The notes beneath the pieces are model-generated. The model was not told where the DNA came from. It did not search any database and saw only the letters and a program-made list of their open reading frames with translations. Of a stretch of 64,000 nucleotides of DNA, positions 10,813 through 22,539 are shown piece after piece. A program made the position numbers and the translations under genes. Position 1 is the stretch's first letter; every line of letters starts with the position of its first letter. This DNA comes from Lantana camara (lineage: Eukaryota > Streptophyta > Magnoliopsida > Lamiales > Verbenaceae), in NCBI GenBank assembly GCA_037501455.1, contig CM074856.1, positions 19,427,001 through 19,491,000 of the forward strand, read 5' to 3'.

Positions 10813-11611
10813 TTCTAATTCTAAGTGTAATTATAATTAAGTTCTATATCAATTCTCTATAATGCACAGACACTTCTATAAATATCATTTTGCCGTGTCG
10901 TGTCGTGTCGGACACTCGTGTCAGACACCGTGTCCGACACTTCTCACGTGGGAAATTCAAGAAAAAATCCGTGTCGCCGTATCCGTATCATGTCATGTCC
11001 GTGTCGCCGTATCCGTATCCGTGCATCATACTCAACTCTATTTAAATTCCTATTTATATAAATTCAATAAAATTCAATCAATAAGGTAATTATGTAAAAT
11101 AAAAATTAGATAGATAAACATTATTTAGATCGAATAATATATTTTCTACTAAACTAATCATAATGCAATTCTAATTCTTTAAGTCCAAATAAATACATCT
11201 CTTTTTGTCCATAAACTCCGTTTAATCTAATCATATTACAGTCATATATGTCTTTCTAATGAACAAAACTATACAATTTAGACAAATTATATAATATTAA
11301 CATTATAAATCGCATGTTTCTCAGATAATAATCACATATTTATAGAAAACAAATATTTTACTAGCCCTTTTTTTAATAGTCTATTATATTATAGTATAAA
11401 AATACGAGTTGATTTTTGGATTTTTTTTTTGAAATTTATTGGCCGCCAAAATATCCTTACAATAATGATTTCACTAATGTTTAATTAAGTTAATTATGTA
11501 AACCAATATGTATTATAAATTATTATTGAAATTTTATAAGTACTTAATTATGGATAGGAATTTGGTTACAAGTCTAATCTTAATCAAATTCTAAATCTAA
11601 TAAATTGTACC
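10813..11611. repeat. AT-rich tandem array, unit 0 (left of the gypsy element)
   Basis: The segments 10813-10857 and 11032-11611 correspond to units at 23314 and 23951 (for example ctaagtgtaattataattaag, ataatgcaattctaatt, and ctctttttg). The unit is interrupted by a MITE and ends at gtacc, where the gypsy element entered. Confidence 0.75.
10858..11031 (-). mobile_element. GACACG-rich MITE, copy 2 (inverted)
   Basis: 174-bp element similar to the 10233 copy but in reverse orientation: cgtgtcg-rich interior, ends tataatgcac and gtgcatcata. Its flanks tcaattctc (10849-10857) and tcaactcta (11032-11040) match at 7 of 9 positions. The uninterrupted version of the site is visible in the paralogous tandem unit near 23390 (atatcaactctatttaaat), which supports an insertion here. 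Confidence 0.7.
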
Positions 11612-12385
11612 TGATATGGCATAATAGTACAGGGCCACGTGGCCGCTCCCTGTTGGCGCCACGTGGACCCTCGCACCAACCTGGACAAACCAGAAACGGC
11701 CTCTTGGACAAGTCATCAGATCGATATCAGGTCATCAGATCTGCTTGAGGACACCAGATCGTTTGGCATACCATGCGATCATCAGATCAACAGATCGATC
11801 TGCTCTCTCCTATGAGGAAACCCACAACATTAAGGATCCCGAAAGGCAATATCGATCTCCAGATCGATACCATACGTCACCGGACACCCGAATACTGTAA
11901 AGCACTCATGTCGGGACACGTGTACCCTTCCCATTCCCTGGAACAGGCGTACTACGGCTCATTAATGACCGTCAGTCCCTGCTTTTACCCAAAGGGGAAA
12001 GAAGGTACAAACGACCCGTCTCAAGCCGGTTCCATCGTCCGACATCCAGCTCGACGACTGGCAACGCCATTAATGCACACCTACAGTACACACACTACTG
12101 TGTCATTTGGTCATAGCTATAAATACTCGCCCTTTGAACAGTAGTTGGTAAGCCTTTAATACGAATTCAATTGCATTTATTCTCTCTCTATAGAGCTCCA
12201 TTACTGACTTGAGCATCGGAGTGCCAAACTTGGGTAAAACCCCAAGTCCCCTAATTTGGTACTTAGCTCACGTGTGTTAGTGCTTTCAGGTCGATAAGAA
12301 CCCACTCAAACAAATTCTTGACAGATTGACCCATATTTGACAGCCAGATCGACCACGTCAGATCGACCAGATTTGAGCCAGATCA
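11612..12385 (+). repeat. 5' LTR of the gypsy element
   Basis: Starts tgatatggcata and ends gagccagatca (TG...CA). It carries many gatc words (cagatcgat, agatctg) and a TATA box. Transcription for the sense mRNA should begin shortly after the TATA box. Confidence 0.95.
12118..12125 (+). promoter_or_regulatory. TATA box of the 5' LTR
   Basis: tataaata inside the LTR, about 260 bp before its end. The same sequence is kept in the 3' LTR at 23046-23053. Confidence 0.7.
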
Positions 12386-12386
12386 G

Positions 12387-12404
12387 TTTGGCGCCGTCTG
12401 TGGG
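12387..12404 (+). other. primer-binding site of the gypsy element
   Basis: tttggcgccgtctgtggg begins one to three bases after the LTR end and starts with the TGGCGCC type common in plant Ty3/gypsy elements. I cannot assign the tRNA with certainty. Confidence 0.65.
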
Positions 12405-12455
12405 AAACCTTTTCATATCGACCTAGATAAAAGCCCATTTCTATCCTTTTCCAAC

Positions 12456-15400
12456 ATGGTCAACACAAGAAACACCTATCGGGAGGAAGACATGGAGGAG
12501 GTAGCCAAAGGTAGGCATGATCACAACGCGCCGCTTAGCAACGCCCCCACTGCCCCTCTGGTTGGGCCCAGCACCAACGCCTCCATTCCTCCGCCTGACA
12601 CCACTCCCCGGATCGCGGTCACCCAGGCGGACCTAGACGCCTACCTCGACCAGTGGCGGGTCGAGCTCGAGCTAGCCCAGACGGAGGGCCGCGAACCCAG
12701 GCGCCCCGAGCTACCAAGGGCCAGCCCAGCCACCACCATACCTAGCCCCGTGGTGGGCAATGCGTTGGCCCCCACCATCCATGCATACGGGAACCCGGTT
12801 CCCTATGTCTTCCAACCACTAGATGGGCGACCGACTCAAATCATCTGGGGCCTTAGTCCCCAGATCGGAGCTGGGCAGGTCCAAGAATTTGCTCCGCCCC
12901 CGCCACCTCCTGCAACGAGCAAAGAAGTTCCCCGCGAAGGCCACGGGGACTCCGATCATCCCAGCCGTAATCGCCGCGGCAAACGCGTGGTCGACGAGGA
13001 CGATGAAGAGTTCGATGATCTCCGAGCTCGGATCCCCGCTCGATCCGCTAGGGAGGAGGCAGCACGAATCGCGGCCACTCGCGCTGGGAAAGAGCAGGAC
13101 CATGGTGTGGTCCCACCACGAAGACGGGTCCAAGACCGCCTGGGTGACCGTGGCTCCCACGTCACCCAGAGGCAGGTCGACCTTCGAGAGGGACTGAACC
13201 GACGCCCTCTCCGTTACCGCAGCGTCAGGGAGGAAGCTTTCCCCTTCTGCGAAGATATTCGTCGCACGGCCTGTGACGGAGATCGAATTTCGACCGGCCT
13301 GCCCATGTATAACGGGACCACCGATCCCGAAAAGCACGTGACGGCCTTCGAGAACCGGATGCTGCTACACTCCCACCCGCAACAGATTTTGGCCAAACTC
13401 TTCGTCACCACGTTGATGGGCCCTGCGCAGGATTGGTTCATCCGCCTGCCGCCTCGGTGCATATCGACCTACAACCGATTTGTAGATCGATTCACGGTGC
13501 ACTTCTCGTCGATGTCCGGGGAAAAGCTACCACCCTCCTACCTCAACAGCATATACCAGAAGGAGGGCGAGTCCCTGCGAGATTTCATGACTCGCTTTTC
13601 GAGAGAAGTAGTTCAGGTCGAAAACCCGACGATGGATACTTTACTTTCCGTAGTCCATCGAGCCCTTCGCAACCGCCTCTGGGCAGATGAGATCGTCAGG
13701 GCCGGGCCCCGCAACCTGACGGAGATACAAGATATCGCCCACGGCTTCATGCGCGTTGAGGAGATAGCCCTCGCGCATGGACCTCCGCCTCGATCTGAGA
13801 GGCAGGTCATTGGGTCCAGCTCGTCCCAACAACGGAACGGGAACGAGCAAAAGAAAATCAAGGGGAAAGTCAACCAACCGACCCAGGTCAACCGACGAAA
13901 CTACGTCCCCTTGACCAAGTCCATAGACCAGATCTACGTAGTCATGGACCAAAGCCTTCTGAAAAAACCAAAGCCCATCCGAGAGGGCCCGAAGGCTGAG
14001 AAATCGGGGAAATTCTGTGGCTACCATCAGCAATGGGGCCACACGACCGCGGAATGTAACGCCCTCCGCGATGAGATCGAAAGACTCATTCAAGGAGGGC
14101 ATCTGAAGGATTTTGTTCGACGCATCGACCACTACTCTGAGAAAGCGGGGAGGTCGAGCGATCGCAACCGCTCCAGGTCTAGATCTCCCCCTAAACGATC
14201 AGGGAAGCAGCCATTGGAAAGAGCTGAAGACAATCCCCCTACTCACGGCAAGATCTATATGATAGCCGGGGGGCACGAGGGCGGTGACTCCAATGCAGCT
14301 CGAAAGAGGAACATCAGGCGAGCAGCTCGAGAGTTCAACGGCCCCCTCGAAGAGGTCTTCCAGATCGATCAGGGTAGAGAGTGGGAGAGGCAGGAGGTTA
14401 GCTTTAGTGAGAGTGATAGCCGCCCGGGCCCCCATCGGGAAGGTGATACGCCTAGCTGTCCGATGGTGGTGACCTTAGGCGTGGCTAATTACGATGTAAC
14501 CAAATGCCTAGTTGATAATGGAAGCAGCTCGAATATTATCCCTTACTCGACTCTTGTAAAAATGAAATTGCATAACCTAAAGCTCGATCCAATCCGAACA
14601 CCGCTCTCCGGGTTCGGTGGATCGGAAGTTATACCGTTAGGGCTCATCCGACTCCTCACCTCGATGGGAACATCCCCCAAGAGGGTGACCCAGGAGGTCG
14701 AGTACGTCATCGTTAATATGCCCCTAGCATATAATATGATCTTCGGCCGGCCTGGTCTTATTCAATTCAAAGCAATCATCTCAACATACCATCAAAAGCT
14801 GAAAATGCCCACCCCGAACGGGGTCGGAGAGGTGACTTGCGATGTCATGGACAGTTGGGCTTGTTACGCCATCGTCCTCAAAAAGCCATCCAGAAAAGAG
14901 GTAGAGGAAGAGCTCGACCTCCAAACCTATGCTGACGGGGAGATCGAGCTACCCACGAAGGAGAGCGAGGCGGAGAGATCCCCAACAACTCGAAAAAGAA
15001 AGGCCAGCGAGCGGCTCGAGCCCTCGGAAGAGCTAAAAGAAATCGCCCTGATCCCTGGAGATAGCAATAAGACCACCAAGATAGGGGCGAACATGCACCC
15101 CCAACATGAGGTCTTGATGATAGAATTCCTGAGAGACAACTCGGATATTTTCGCTTGGGCAGCCAAAGATCTGATCGGTGTCGATCCGAAGGTGATCTGC
15201 CACCGGCTCGAGATCGATCCGTCGGTCAAGCCCATCAAACAAAAGTTGAGACCACAAAGCCGGGCGAGGAATGATATAATCGAGGCCGAGGTCAATAAAC
15301 TCCTTGACGATGGATACGTTACTCCAGCTCAATACGTTGACTGGTTGTGCAACGTAGTCCTCGTGCAAAAAACGGGCGGGAAATGGAGAATGTGCAACGA

Positions 15401-18233
15401 CTTCACCGACCTCAACAAGGCGTGCCCGAAAGACCCGTATCCATTGCCCCGCATCGACCAGCTCGTCGACTCGACAGCTGGATGCGAGATGCTCAGCATG
15501 ATGGATGTCTTCCAAGGATATTACCAGATCTCTATGGCCCCCGAAGATCGGAAGCATACTGCCTTCATCGTGGTAAAGGGAATGTACTGCTTCAAGGTCA
15601 TGCCCTTCGGACTAAAGAACGCGGGAGCTACGTACCAAAGGTTGGTCAACCTGATGTTTAAGGATGAGATCGGGAAGACCATGGAGGTCTACGTCGACGA
15701 CATGATCGTGAAGAGCCGATGGGCGTACCATCATCTAGATCATCTGCGCAGATCGTTCGAGATCTTACGGCAATATGGGATGAAGCTCAACCCTGACAAG
15801 TGCACGTTTGGGGTCGAAGGAGGGAAGTTCTTGGGGTATATGGTGAGCCAGCGAGGCATCGAGGCCAATCCCACCAAGATCAAAGCTATCCAGATCATAC
15901 CACGACCTCGGTGCATCAACCAGGTCCAATCACTCGTAGGACGGATAATCTCCCTCAATCGGTTCATATCACGATCGTCAGAATAAAACCTCCCATTTTT
16001 CAAAGTATTGCGGAATCTCAAGAAATTAGAGTGGAACGAAGAATGTGACCGAGCATTAGATCAATTGAAAGAGTACCTGGCCTCTCCCCCATTGCTGGCC
16101 AAGCCAAATGAGGGAGAGACCTTGTACCTCTACCTGTCCCTATCTAACGAGACCTTCAGCTCAGTCTTGGTCGCCATTCGAGATCGAAAACACCTACCTA
16201 TCTACTACTTGAGCAAGATCCTGCACGGTGCGAAAAGGAATTACCTCGAGATCGAGAAATTCGTGTTCGCCCTCACGCACGCAGCCCGGAAGCTACGTCC
16301 GTACTTCCAGGCCCACCCCATAGTTGTCCTAACCGATCAGCCGCTTAGGCAAGTGTTATCCGAACCCGATGTATCGGGTCGAATGATGAAATGGGCGGTC
16401 GAGTTGAGTCAGCATGACATCACCTACCAACCCCGGGCCACCCAACAAGCTCAAGTTCTGGCTGACTTTCTAGTCGAAAAGAACACCAGCTCGATGGAGA
16501 TCGTCCGTACCTCGCCTAGCTGGACCATGTACACGGATGGCTCATCGACCTCTCAAGGAGGGGGAGTGGGCATATCCCTTATAAACTCAGACGGCCTACA
16601 GCTCGATTTCGCCATTAAGCTCGATTTTAAAGCAAAATACAACGAAGCTGAGTACGAAGCACTGGTGGCAGGGCTAAGGTACGCCGCGGAGAACCAGATC
16701 GATAGGTTAGCCGTTGTAACTGACTCCCAGCTCATCGCCGGCCAAGTCAACGGCACGTACGAAGCTCGGGAAGAGTCCATGGCAGCGTATCTCAAAATGG
16801 TGAAAGAGTTGGCCTCGAAGCTGAAAGAGTTCAAAATCGAACAGGTCCCTCGCGAAGAGAACGGCCGAGCTGATGCCCTATCGAAGTTGGCCAACGGATT
16901 TCAAGGAACAAAGGATGCGACCATCTCGTTCATCGTCTCGGGGGGCCGAGCGATCGATGAAGGAAAAGTTGAGATCGCCACCATCGATCCGCCGGAGCCT
17001 TGCTGGATGGACGATCTAATCGCTTACCTCAAAGACGGGCTTTTGCCCAAAAATCAAACCGAGGCAAGGAGAATAAAATACCGATCCCTACTTTATATGA
17101 TAGATCATGAAGGGAGGTTGTTCAAAAAATCCTTCACCGGTCCCCCTCTAAGGTGCCTACGACCTAGCCAAGCCCAAGATGTCCTGGAGGAAGTCCACGA
17201 GGGATGCTGCGGAAACCATTCCAGAGGTCGAGCTCTAGCTCGAAAGATCTTAAGGAGTGGGTATTTTTGGCCGACTATGGTGTGGGATGCGAAGATCCAC
17301 TCTAGGAAATGCCCCAAGTGCCAAAAACACGGCAACCTAATCCACACTCACCCTGCGTCCATGATACCGATCGATGTGTGCTGGCCCTTCGACCAATGGG
17401 GGATCGACATCATCGGTCCTTTCCCCTTGGCACCCAGACAGAAAAAGTTTGCCATAGTATGTGTCGAGTACTTCTCAAAGTGGGTTGAGGCCGAGGCAGT
17501 CCCCAAAATTACTGATGCAGTGATAAGAAATTTCCTCTGGAAGAATATAATCTGCCGTTTTGGGGTTCCGAGGGTACTCATCTGCGACAATGGTCCTCAA
17601 TTTCGATCTGAGAATACCAAGAGTTATTGTCGGGACCTCGGGATCGACCTCAGATTCACTACAGTTGGTCATCCGCAAGCGAATGGCCAAGCTGAAGTCA
17701 CCAACCGAATCATTATCCAAAATCTCAAAACCCGCCTTGATGCCAAACTGGGGGCTTGGGCAGACGAGCTCGATGGCGTACTATGGGCATATCGAACTAC
17801 CCCGCGGACAGCCACGGGACAAACACCATACTCTCTGGTTTACGGATCCGAAACCGTCATCCCATCGGAGTTGTTACACGAAACCGCTCGTGTATCGCAA
17901 TACCAGCTCGACCGGAATATAGAGATCAGAGCTGAAGATCTAGATATGATTGAAGAAAGCAGGGAACACGCCTATAAGAAGCTCAAACAGTACAAGGCAG
18001 CGGCGGCTCGATCATACAACAAACACGTGAAGCCCAGATCTTTTCAGATCGGTGACCTAGTGTTAAAAAAGGTCGAAGTCTTGCAGCATGTCGGAAAACT
18101 TTAGCCTAACTGGGAGGGACCCTATCGTGTCACGGAGATCGGGAAAAACATGGCCTACCGGCTCGAAGACATGACCGGGGAGCCATTACCCAGACCGTGG
18201 AATGCGCACAACTTGAAGAAATTTTATACTTAG
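12456..18233 (+). pseudogene. gag-pol polyprotein of Tat-type gypsy element, two nonsense codons
   Basis: One frame of 1,926 codons, interrupted only by TAA at 15984-15986 and TAG at 18102-18104. Gag capsid-like region about residues 310-390. The CCHC-like knuckle CGYHQQWGHTTAEC is near residue 520. The protease has LVDNGSSS near residue 685. The reverse transcriptase has PYPLPRIDQLVD and the YVDDM catalytic motif near residue 1078. The connection/RNase H part (LTDQPL, AQVLADFLVE) is followed by a second RNase H (MYTDGSS near 1358, EAEYEALVAGL, VTDSQL, ADALSKLA). The integrase has an HHCC-like zinc site (CCGNHSRG...CPKCQKHG) and the triad regions DIIGPF, CDNGPQF and HPQANGQAEVTNR. The last 42 codons after the second stop form the end of the integrase C-terminus. 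The TAA lies between RT and RNase H, so a terminated product would lack RNase H and integrase. Confidence 0.93.
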
Positions 18234-19610
18234 CCTTTAAATTACTCCAAGTTGTAACGGTTAAAGCGGTCGAATTCGCCTGAGAATCGATCTCTATTCA
18301 GTAAATTAATAAACATGTTTTGGGGACGACATTCGACTGGAGTCAATCCGAAATCCCATACCAGGTTACGATCCCCTCGGGTAAGCTCTCATTCGACCTA
18401 CGGTCATGAGCCGAGATGGGGCGAACCCCTCCACATGCAATCGTTAGAGATCGAGATCCAACGAGGTCGTTTTTTAGACCCGAGGAGATCCTAAAAATCC
18501 TAACCTGTTTCATGCTTTTGAATTATTGTTAGCGATCGAGATCCACTGAGGTCGCTCATAGACCCAATGAGATCCAAAAAGATCCTAATGTATTTAATGC
18601 TTTTGAATTATTATTAGCGATCGAGATCCACTAAGGTTGCTCATAGACCCAATGAGATCCAAAAGATCCTAATGTGATGCTTTTAAATTATTGTTAGCGA
18701 TCGAGATCCACTGAGGTCGCTCATAGACCCAATGGGATCCAAAAAGATCCTAATGTATTTAATGCTTTTGAATTATTATTAGCGATCGAGATCCTCTGAG
18801 GTCGCTCATAGACCCAATGAGATCCAAAAGATCCTAATGTGATGCTTTTAAATTATTGTTAGAGATCGAGATATAGTGAGGTCGCTCATAGACCCAATGA
18901 GATCCAAAAAATCCTAAATGATCCAGAGATCCAACGAGATCGAATCCGATCCGAAGAGATCCAGATAATTTTCAAAAAATTAATATCCAATGAGGTCATT
19001 TTTAGACCCAAAGAGATCCTAAAAATCCTAATGAACCTAATGATCCAGAGATCCAAGGAGATCGGTTCCGATCCGAAGAGATCCAGAGATAATTTTCAAA
19101 AATTAATGGTCCAGAGATCCGATGAGATTAATAAAGATCCGTAGAGGTCCAGAAAGGTTGCGTCTCAGAGATCGCTATCGATCCGACGAGAATGCAGCAA
19201 ATGAAAAACGACTAAGGTAAAATGCAAACACCCAATGAAACTAGATCAACATCCAAACGAGATCGAATATCTTCGCGAACCCATCGATCCGAAAGCGATA
19301 AAAATCTAGCTGAGGTAAGCAAAACCTAGATCGACAAACCACGCGCATGCCAGATCGAATTAATGTCCAACTTGCAAAGTAAAAGAAAACACAAGTATGA
19401 GAAATAATCCATTCATGTGAAAATCGATCTAAAAAATTAACAAGGATCGATTACACCTAGCGCATCGAGCTCACCACGCGACGTGGCTCGATGGGAAAAT
19501 GTTCAAAAACAAACAGAAGTATTCACCCAGCCACAACCCAGCTGGAAGGTGGAATTAATAAGATCAAATCAGTCGAGCTCAACTAGATCCGATGTGGATT
19601 CCGAAGCAGA
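18234..19610. other. 3' non-coding region of the gypsy element
   Basis: No frame in either strand has recognisable domains. It holds the gatc-rich tandem array at 18446-18960 and, beyond it, looser copies of the same words (agatccaacgagatcg, gatccagagatcc) to about 19320. Confidence 0.6.
18446..18960. repeat. 80-85-bp tandem array in the gypsy 3' region
   Basis: Units start with ag(c/a)gatcgagatc at 18446, 18531, 18616, 18696, 18781 and 18861, that is, spacings of 85, 85, 80, 85 and 80. Each contains gaggtcgctcatagacccaa and agatcctaa. Longer units carry an extra tatttaa. Tat-lineage elements often carry such arrays between pol and the 3' LTR. Confidence 0.85.
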
Positions 19611-20367
19611 TCAACGGAGGGTTCTCTCGAGTTCTCTAACGGTAGGAAGGAAGCTCTCTACCTGGATCGGCATGGGAAGCTCACATGTAACTGGGCGCTT
19701 ATCCTTCTTGGCACGAGCGATCTCAATATCATGGCCGTATTTGTAGGTCGCCCAGTCGATCTGAACTGGCTCCTCCTCCTCTTGTACTTCGACAGCACCT
19801 GGGTCAGGGAGCATGGGGCTAATAGTCTCAAAGTTAAAGTTGGGAACGATGGCGATCAGGCTCGCCTCTTCAAATCCAGGACCCTCCATGAACTCACGAA
19901 CGGCGTACCGCTCGATCTCCGACATGCATTTCTTCATCTCGTCGGCAACTTTGCAGATCTTCGTCCGAGCGATATCAAAGACTTCATTCCGTCCCACTTC
20001 CTTTGACGCAGCAACGGCGACCTCGAGCTGCTTGGCGTAGTCCTCCTTCATCTTGGCCAGCTCGTTCGCATGAGCCTTCTCCGCCTCCTTAAGGGCCTCC
20101 TGCGAACTCTTCCACTTCCCCTCCATGGTCTCCTTCTCCTCGACCCGCTGTCTCTTCTCCTCTCGGGCATCCCTGAGCTCCTGCTCGAGCTGTTCAACCC
20201 TCTCGGGGTTTGCCGAAACGAGCCGGCCCTTCATCATAAGGTACTTCTCCTTGTACTTTTCCTTGCCGGCTTTGAAAACCTCAGCCTCGTGGATCTAGTT
20301 AATGAGGACGGGGAGGACATCCTAAGATCGATCAATCGGATCGAATTAGTCGATTCCTGGGAGATGT

Positions 20368-20398
<31 letters not shown>

Positions 20399-22157
20399 AG
20401 AGGGAAAAGAAAAGCGAAATGAACTGAGCTTACTCCAAAGAGACCTCTGGCAGCTTGATATCTCTTCTGCCTCGCCGACCTCTCGGAGAGCTTCTTCTGC
20501 TCATCAATAATGCACCTGGAGTTGAAGAGGGCAGCCAACAGTTCGGGATCAGCTTTTCCGAATGCGAGAGCTCGCTTGGTACCATCCGCCTTTTCGAGCT
20601 TAAGACCGGCAGGCCATTGGGGAAGGGGGGTCTTGGGAAAATTTAAAAGCTGAGCCTCCTCGTCGGATTCCTCGGAGTCCTGCAGTTCGTGAACAAGTTC
20701 CCTAAAAGGTCTCTTGCCTACTCCATGCCTCGCCTGAACAAACTGGAGTTGAGGATCAACATCTTCATCAAAATATAAAGGGGGATGATCGAGATTTATT
20801 ACTTGTTCGACGTCCTCCCCGACCTGACCGCTCGGCTGCGCAGATGACCCGGCTTGACCTTCGAGCTCTTGACCACGGAGTAGCTCCCCAGCGATCTGCT
20901 CCGCCAGATCGCCATCCAGGTCGTGTAGTTCCTTCGAGCACCTTTCCTGCTGAGCTCGCTGGGCCTCAGGCAGGGCATTGATGATGGCTCGAGCGGCCTC
21001 CGCCACGGGTCGCAGCTCGTCGGGCGCAGCATTCCTTTGATTCATCACCCTCATTCTCGCAGCTCGAGACATGATCAACGGTCTTAGATCTGCAGAACGA
21101 AAAAAGCCAGATCGAAATAATAGACCAGAAAAGCAAAATAATTTAAAACCCTGAACGAGTAGGGGTCTGGTCGAAGTGAGAGCATACCAAAGCGGAAGTT
21201 CTTTCTCCGAGTCCCAAGTATAATGCCCGCTTCGACCAGATTCCCCGTCCTCGACAGGTTAGTATGATCAAGGAGCCCGATATTAGTTAACAGTTCGAAG
21301 TGGTTATGCAGCCAGGTCGACGATTTGGTAACGAGCCGCCTTGGACCGTTGTCCCCCCAAGTTATTCGAAAGCGAGGCACGACGGGTAGATCGATGAAGA
21401 AGAACTTGGACTTCCAATTGATCCCATGTGACGTAGAAGGGATCGATACAATTTTCCGGTTCGGCTTCGATTGGAGGTGGAAGTACCCTACTCCCGACTT
21501 GGTGGCGCTATTAAGCATGAAGAACTCCCCAAAATCCCAGATCTCCGGCTCGAATCCGAGGCACTTCATTGTGATGATCATACAGTGCATTAGTGAGAAT
21601 GAGTTCGGGGTCAGCTGGGAAGGGCACAAGTTGTATCGAACCAAGAAATCGGAGATGACCCGGGGAAGAGGAAGCCTGAATCCATATTTGACGGAGGAAT
21701 AATACATGCCGACCGATCTCAAACCCCTTGGTCTTTCGACAGTCTCCCCCTCCTCTGGCATTCGAACTACGTACTGAGGACCTAGCCCCAATAGCCGCGT
21801 CACCTCCTCGAGCTCCTGAGAAGTTATCTTGGAGAACCTCTCAGAAACATGCGAGAGAGTCCTGTACACATGTGGAGGTCGAGCGGGAGGGTTTCCGACC
21901 TGCGCCATGGGTTCCCCTCCATCGACCTGACCCTCACCAACCTCTTCTGCAACTTCCCCTTCCAGCTCATCTAAAAGCCCAAAGGGTCGCCGTGCCCTCG
22001 ATGTCGAAGCCTGACCCCCTCTGTTCGCCGCCAGAGCTTCGCTCCTCCCGGAAGCCGACCCGGAGGTGAGGTCAAAACTCTCATTCGGTAAAGGTGGGGC
22101 CGACAAGTCTTCTTCTCGTTCTGGCGAAGGCTTGAACGCTACCTGATTTTGAGCCAT
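19611..22157 (-). pseudogene. antisense gene of the gypsy element (Transposase_28-like), three exons
   Basis: Reading against gag-pol, three exons join in phase at GT-AG sites: 22157-21188, 21089-20434 and 20321-19611. Exon 1 (323 codons) starts MAQNQVAFKPS, has a Ser/Gly/Glu-rich leader, then a globular part with FRLPLPRVISDFLVRYNLCPSQL and LTPNSFSLMHCMIITMKCLG. I recognise this as the plant domain called putative gypsy type transposon (Transposase_28, PF04195). Exon 2 is acidic (PDELRPVAEA, DEDVDPQLQFVQARHGV). Exon 3 has a long heptad-rich coiled coil (ERVEQLEQELRDAREEKRQR, KWKSSQEALKEAEKAHANEL) and ends RELERTLR. One in-frame TAG lies at 20295-20297, soon after the exon 3 start. The role of such antisense proteins is unknown; a capsid-like or regulatory role is only a guess. 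Confidence 0.75.
20366..20398. repeat. poly(A)/poly(G) run in intron 2 of the antisense gene
   Basis: About 23 A followed by 8 G on the plus strand. Read on the minus strand it is C-run then T-run, and forms part of the polypyrimidine tract before the exon 3 acceptor. Confidence 0.7.
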
Positions 22158-22297
22158 AAAGGTGGAAGAAAGAAAAAATTTTACCTCTGAAAAGGCTGAG
22201 TTCGAAGATGAAAGCTGCTGGCAAGCTAATCACGATCAGAGCAGTTCGATTCTCAGAGTGTAGTAAGTAGTGAAATGAGGCTGGGGGAGGACCCCCA

Positions 22298-22304
22298 ATA
22301 TATA
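22298..22304 (-). promoter_or_regulatory. probable TATA box of the antisense gene
   Basis: The minus strand reads cctatatattggg about 145 bp upstream of the antisense start codon at 22157. The position suits a short 5' UTR. It lies inside the element just before the 3' LTR, so the antisense gene would have its own promoter. Confidence 0.5.
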
Positions 22305-22528
22305 GGGGTTGAAAAGTAACGTCTCGAAATGCGAAACGACGCCATAATTACCCCGCACACGCCTATCCTATGGAAGATCGCGTCGCATTAAATGCTTTGT
22401 CGGACCGATCTGACTCAAAAAGTCACGCCCGTAACTGAGGCGACGGCTCGATTCCAACGGTCATGACGGTTCCCCTACCCATTGCCAGTTCGATGAAATT
22501 ACCACTGCGAAGATTCACACTGGTAATT

Positions 22529-22538
22529 TGGGGGGCCT
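22529..22538 (+). other. polypurine tract of the gypsy element
   Basis: tggggggcct directly before the TG of the 3' LTR at 22540, the normal plus-strand priming position. Confidence 0.7.
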
Positions 22539-22539
22539 C

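Noticed and set aside
11773..12144. 123-residue open frame in the 5' LTR, repeated in the 3' LTR
   Set aside because: Its recurrence simply follows from LTR duplication; composition is that of gatc-rich LTR DNA and there is no known protein.
12819..13337. 172-residue minus-strand open frame opposite gag
   Set aside because: It mirrors the GC-rich gag reading frame, has no known domain, and no splice or promoter signal. Shadow of the real frame.
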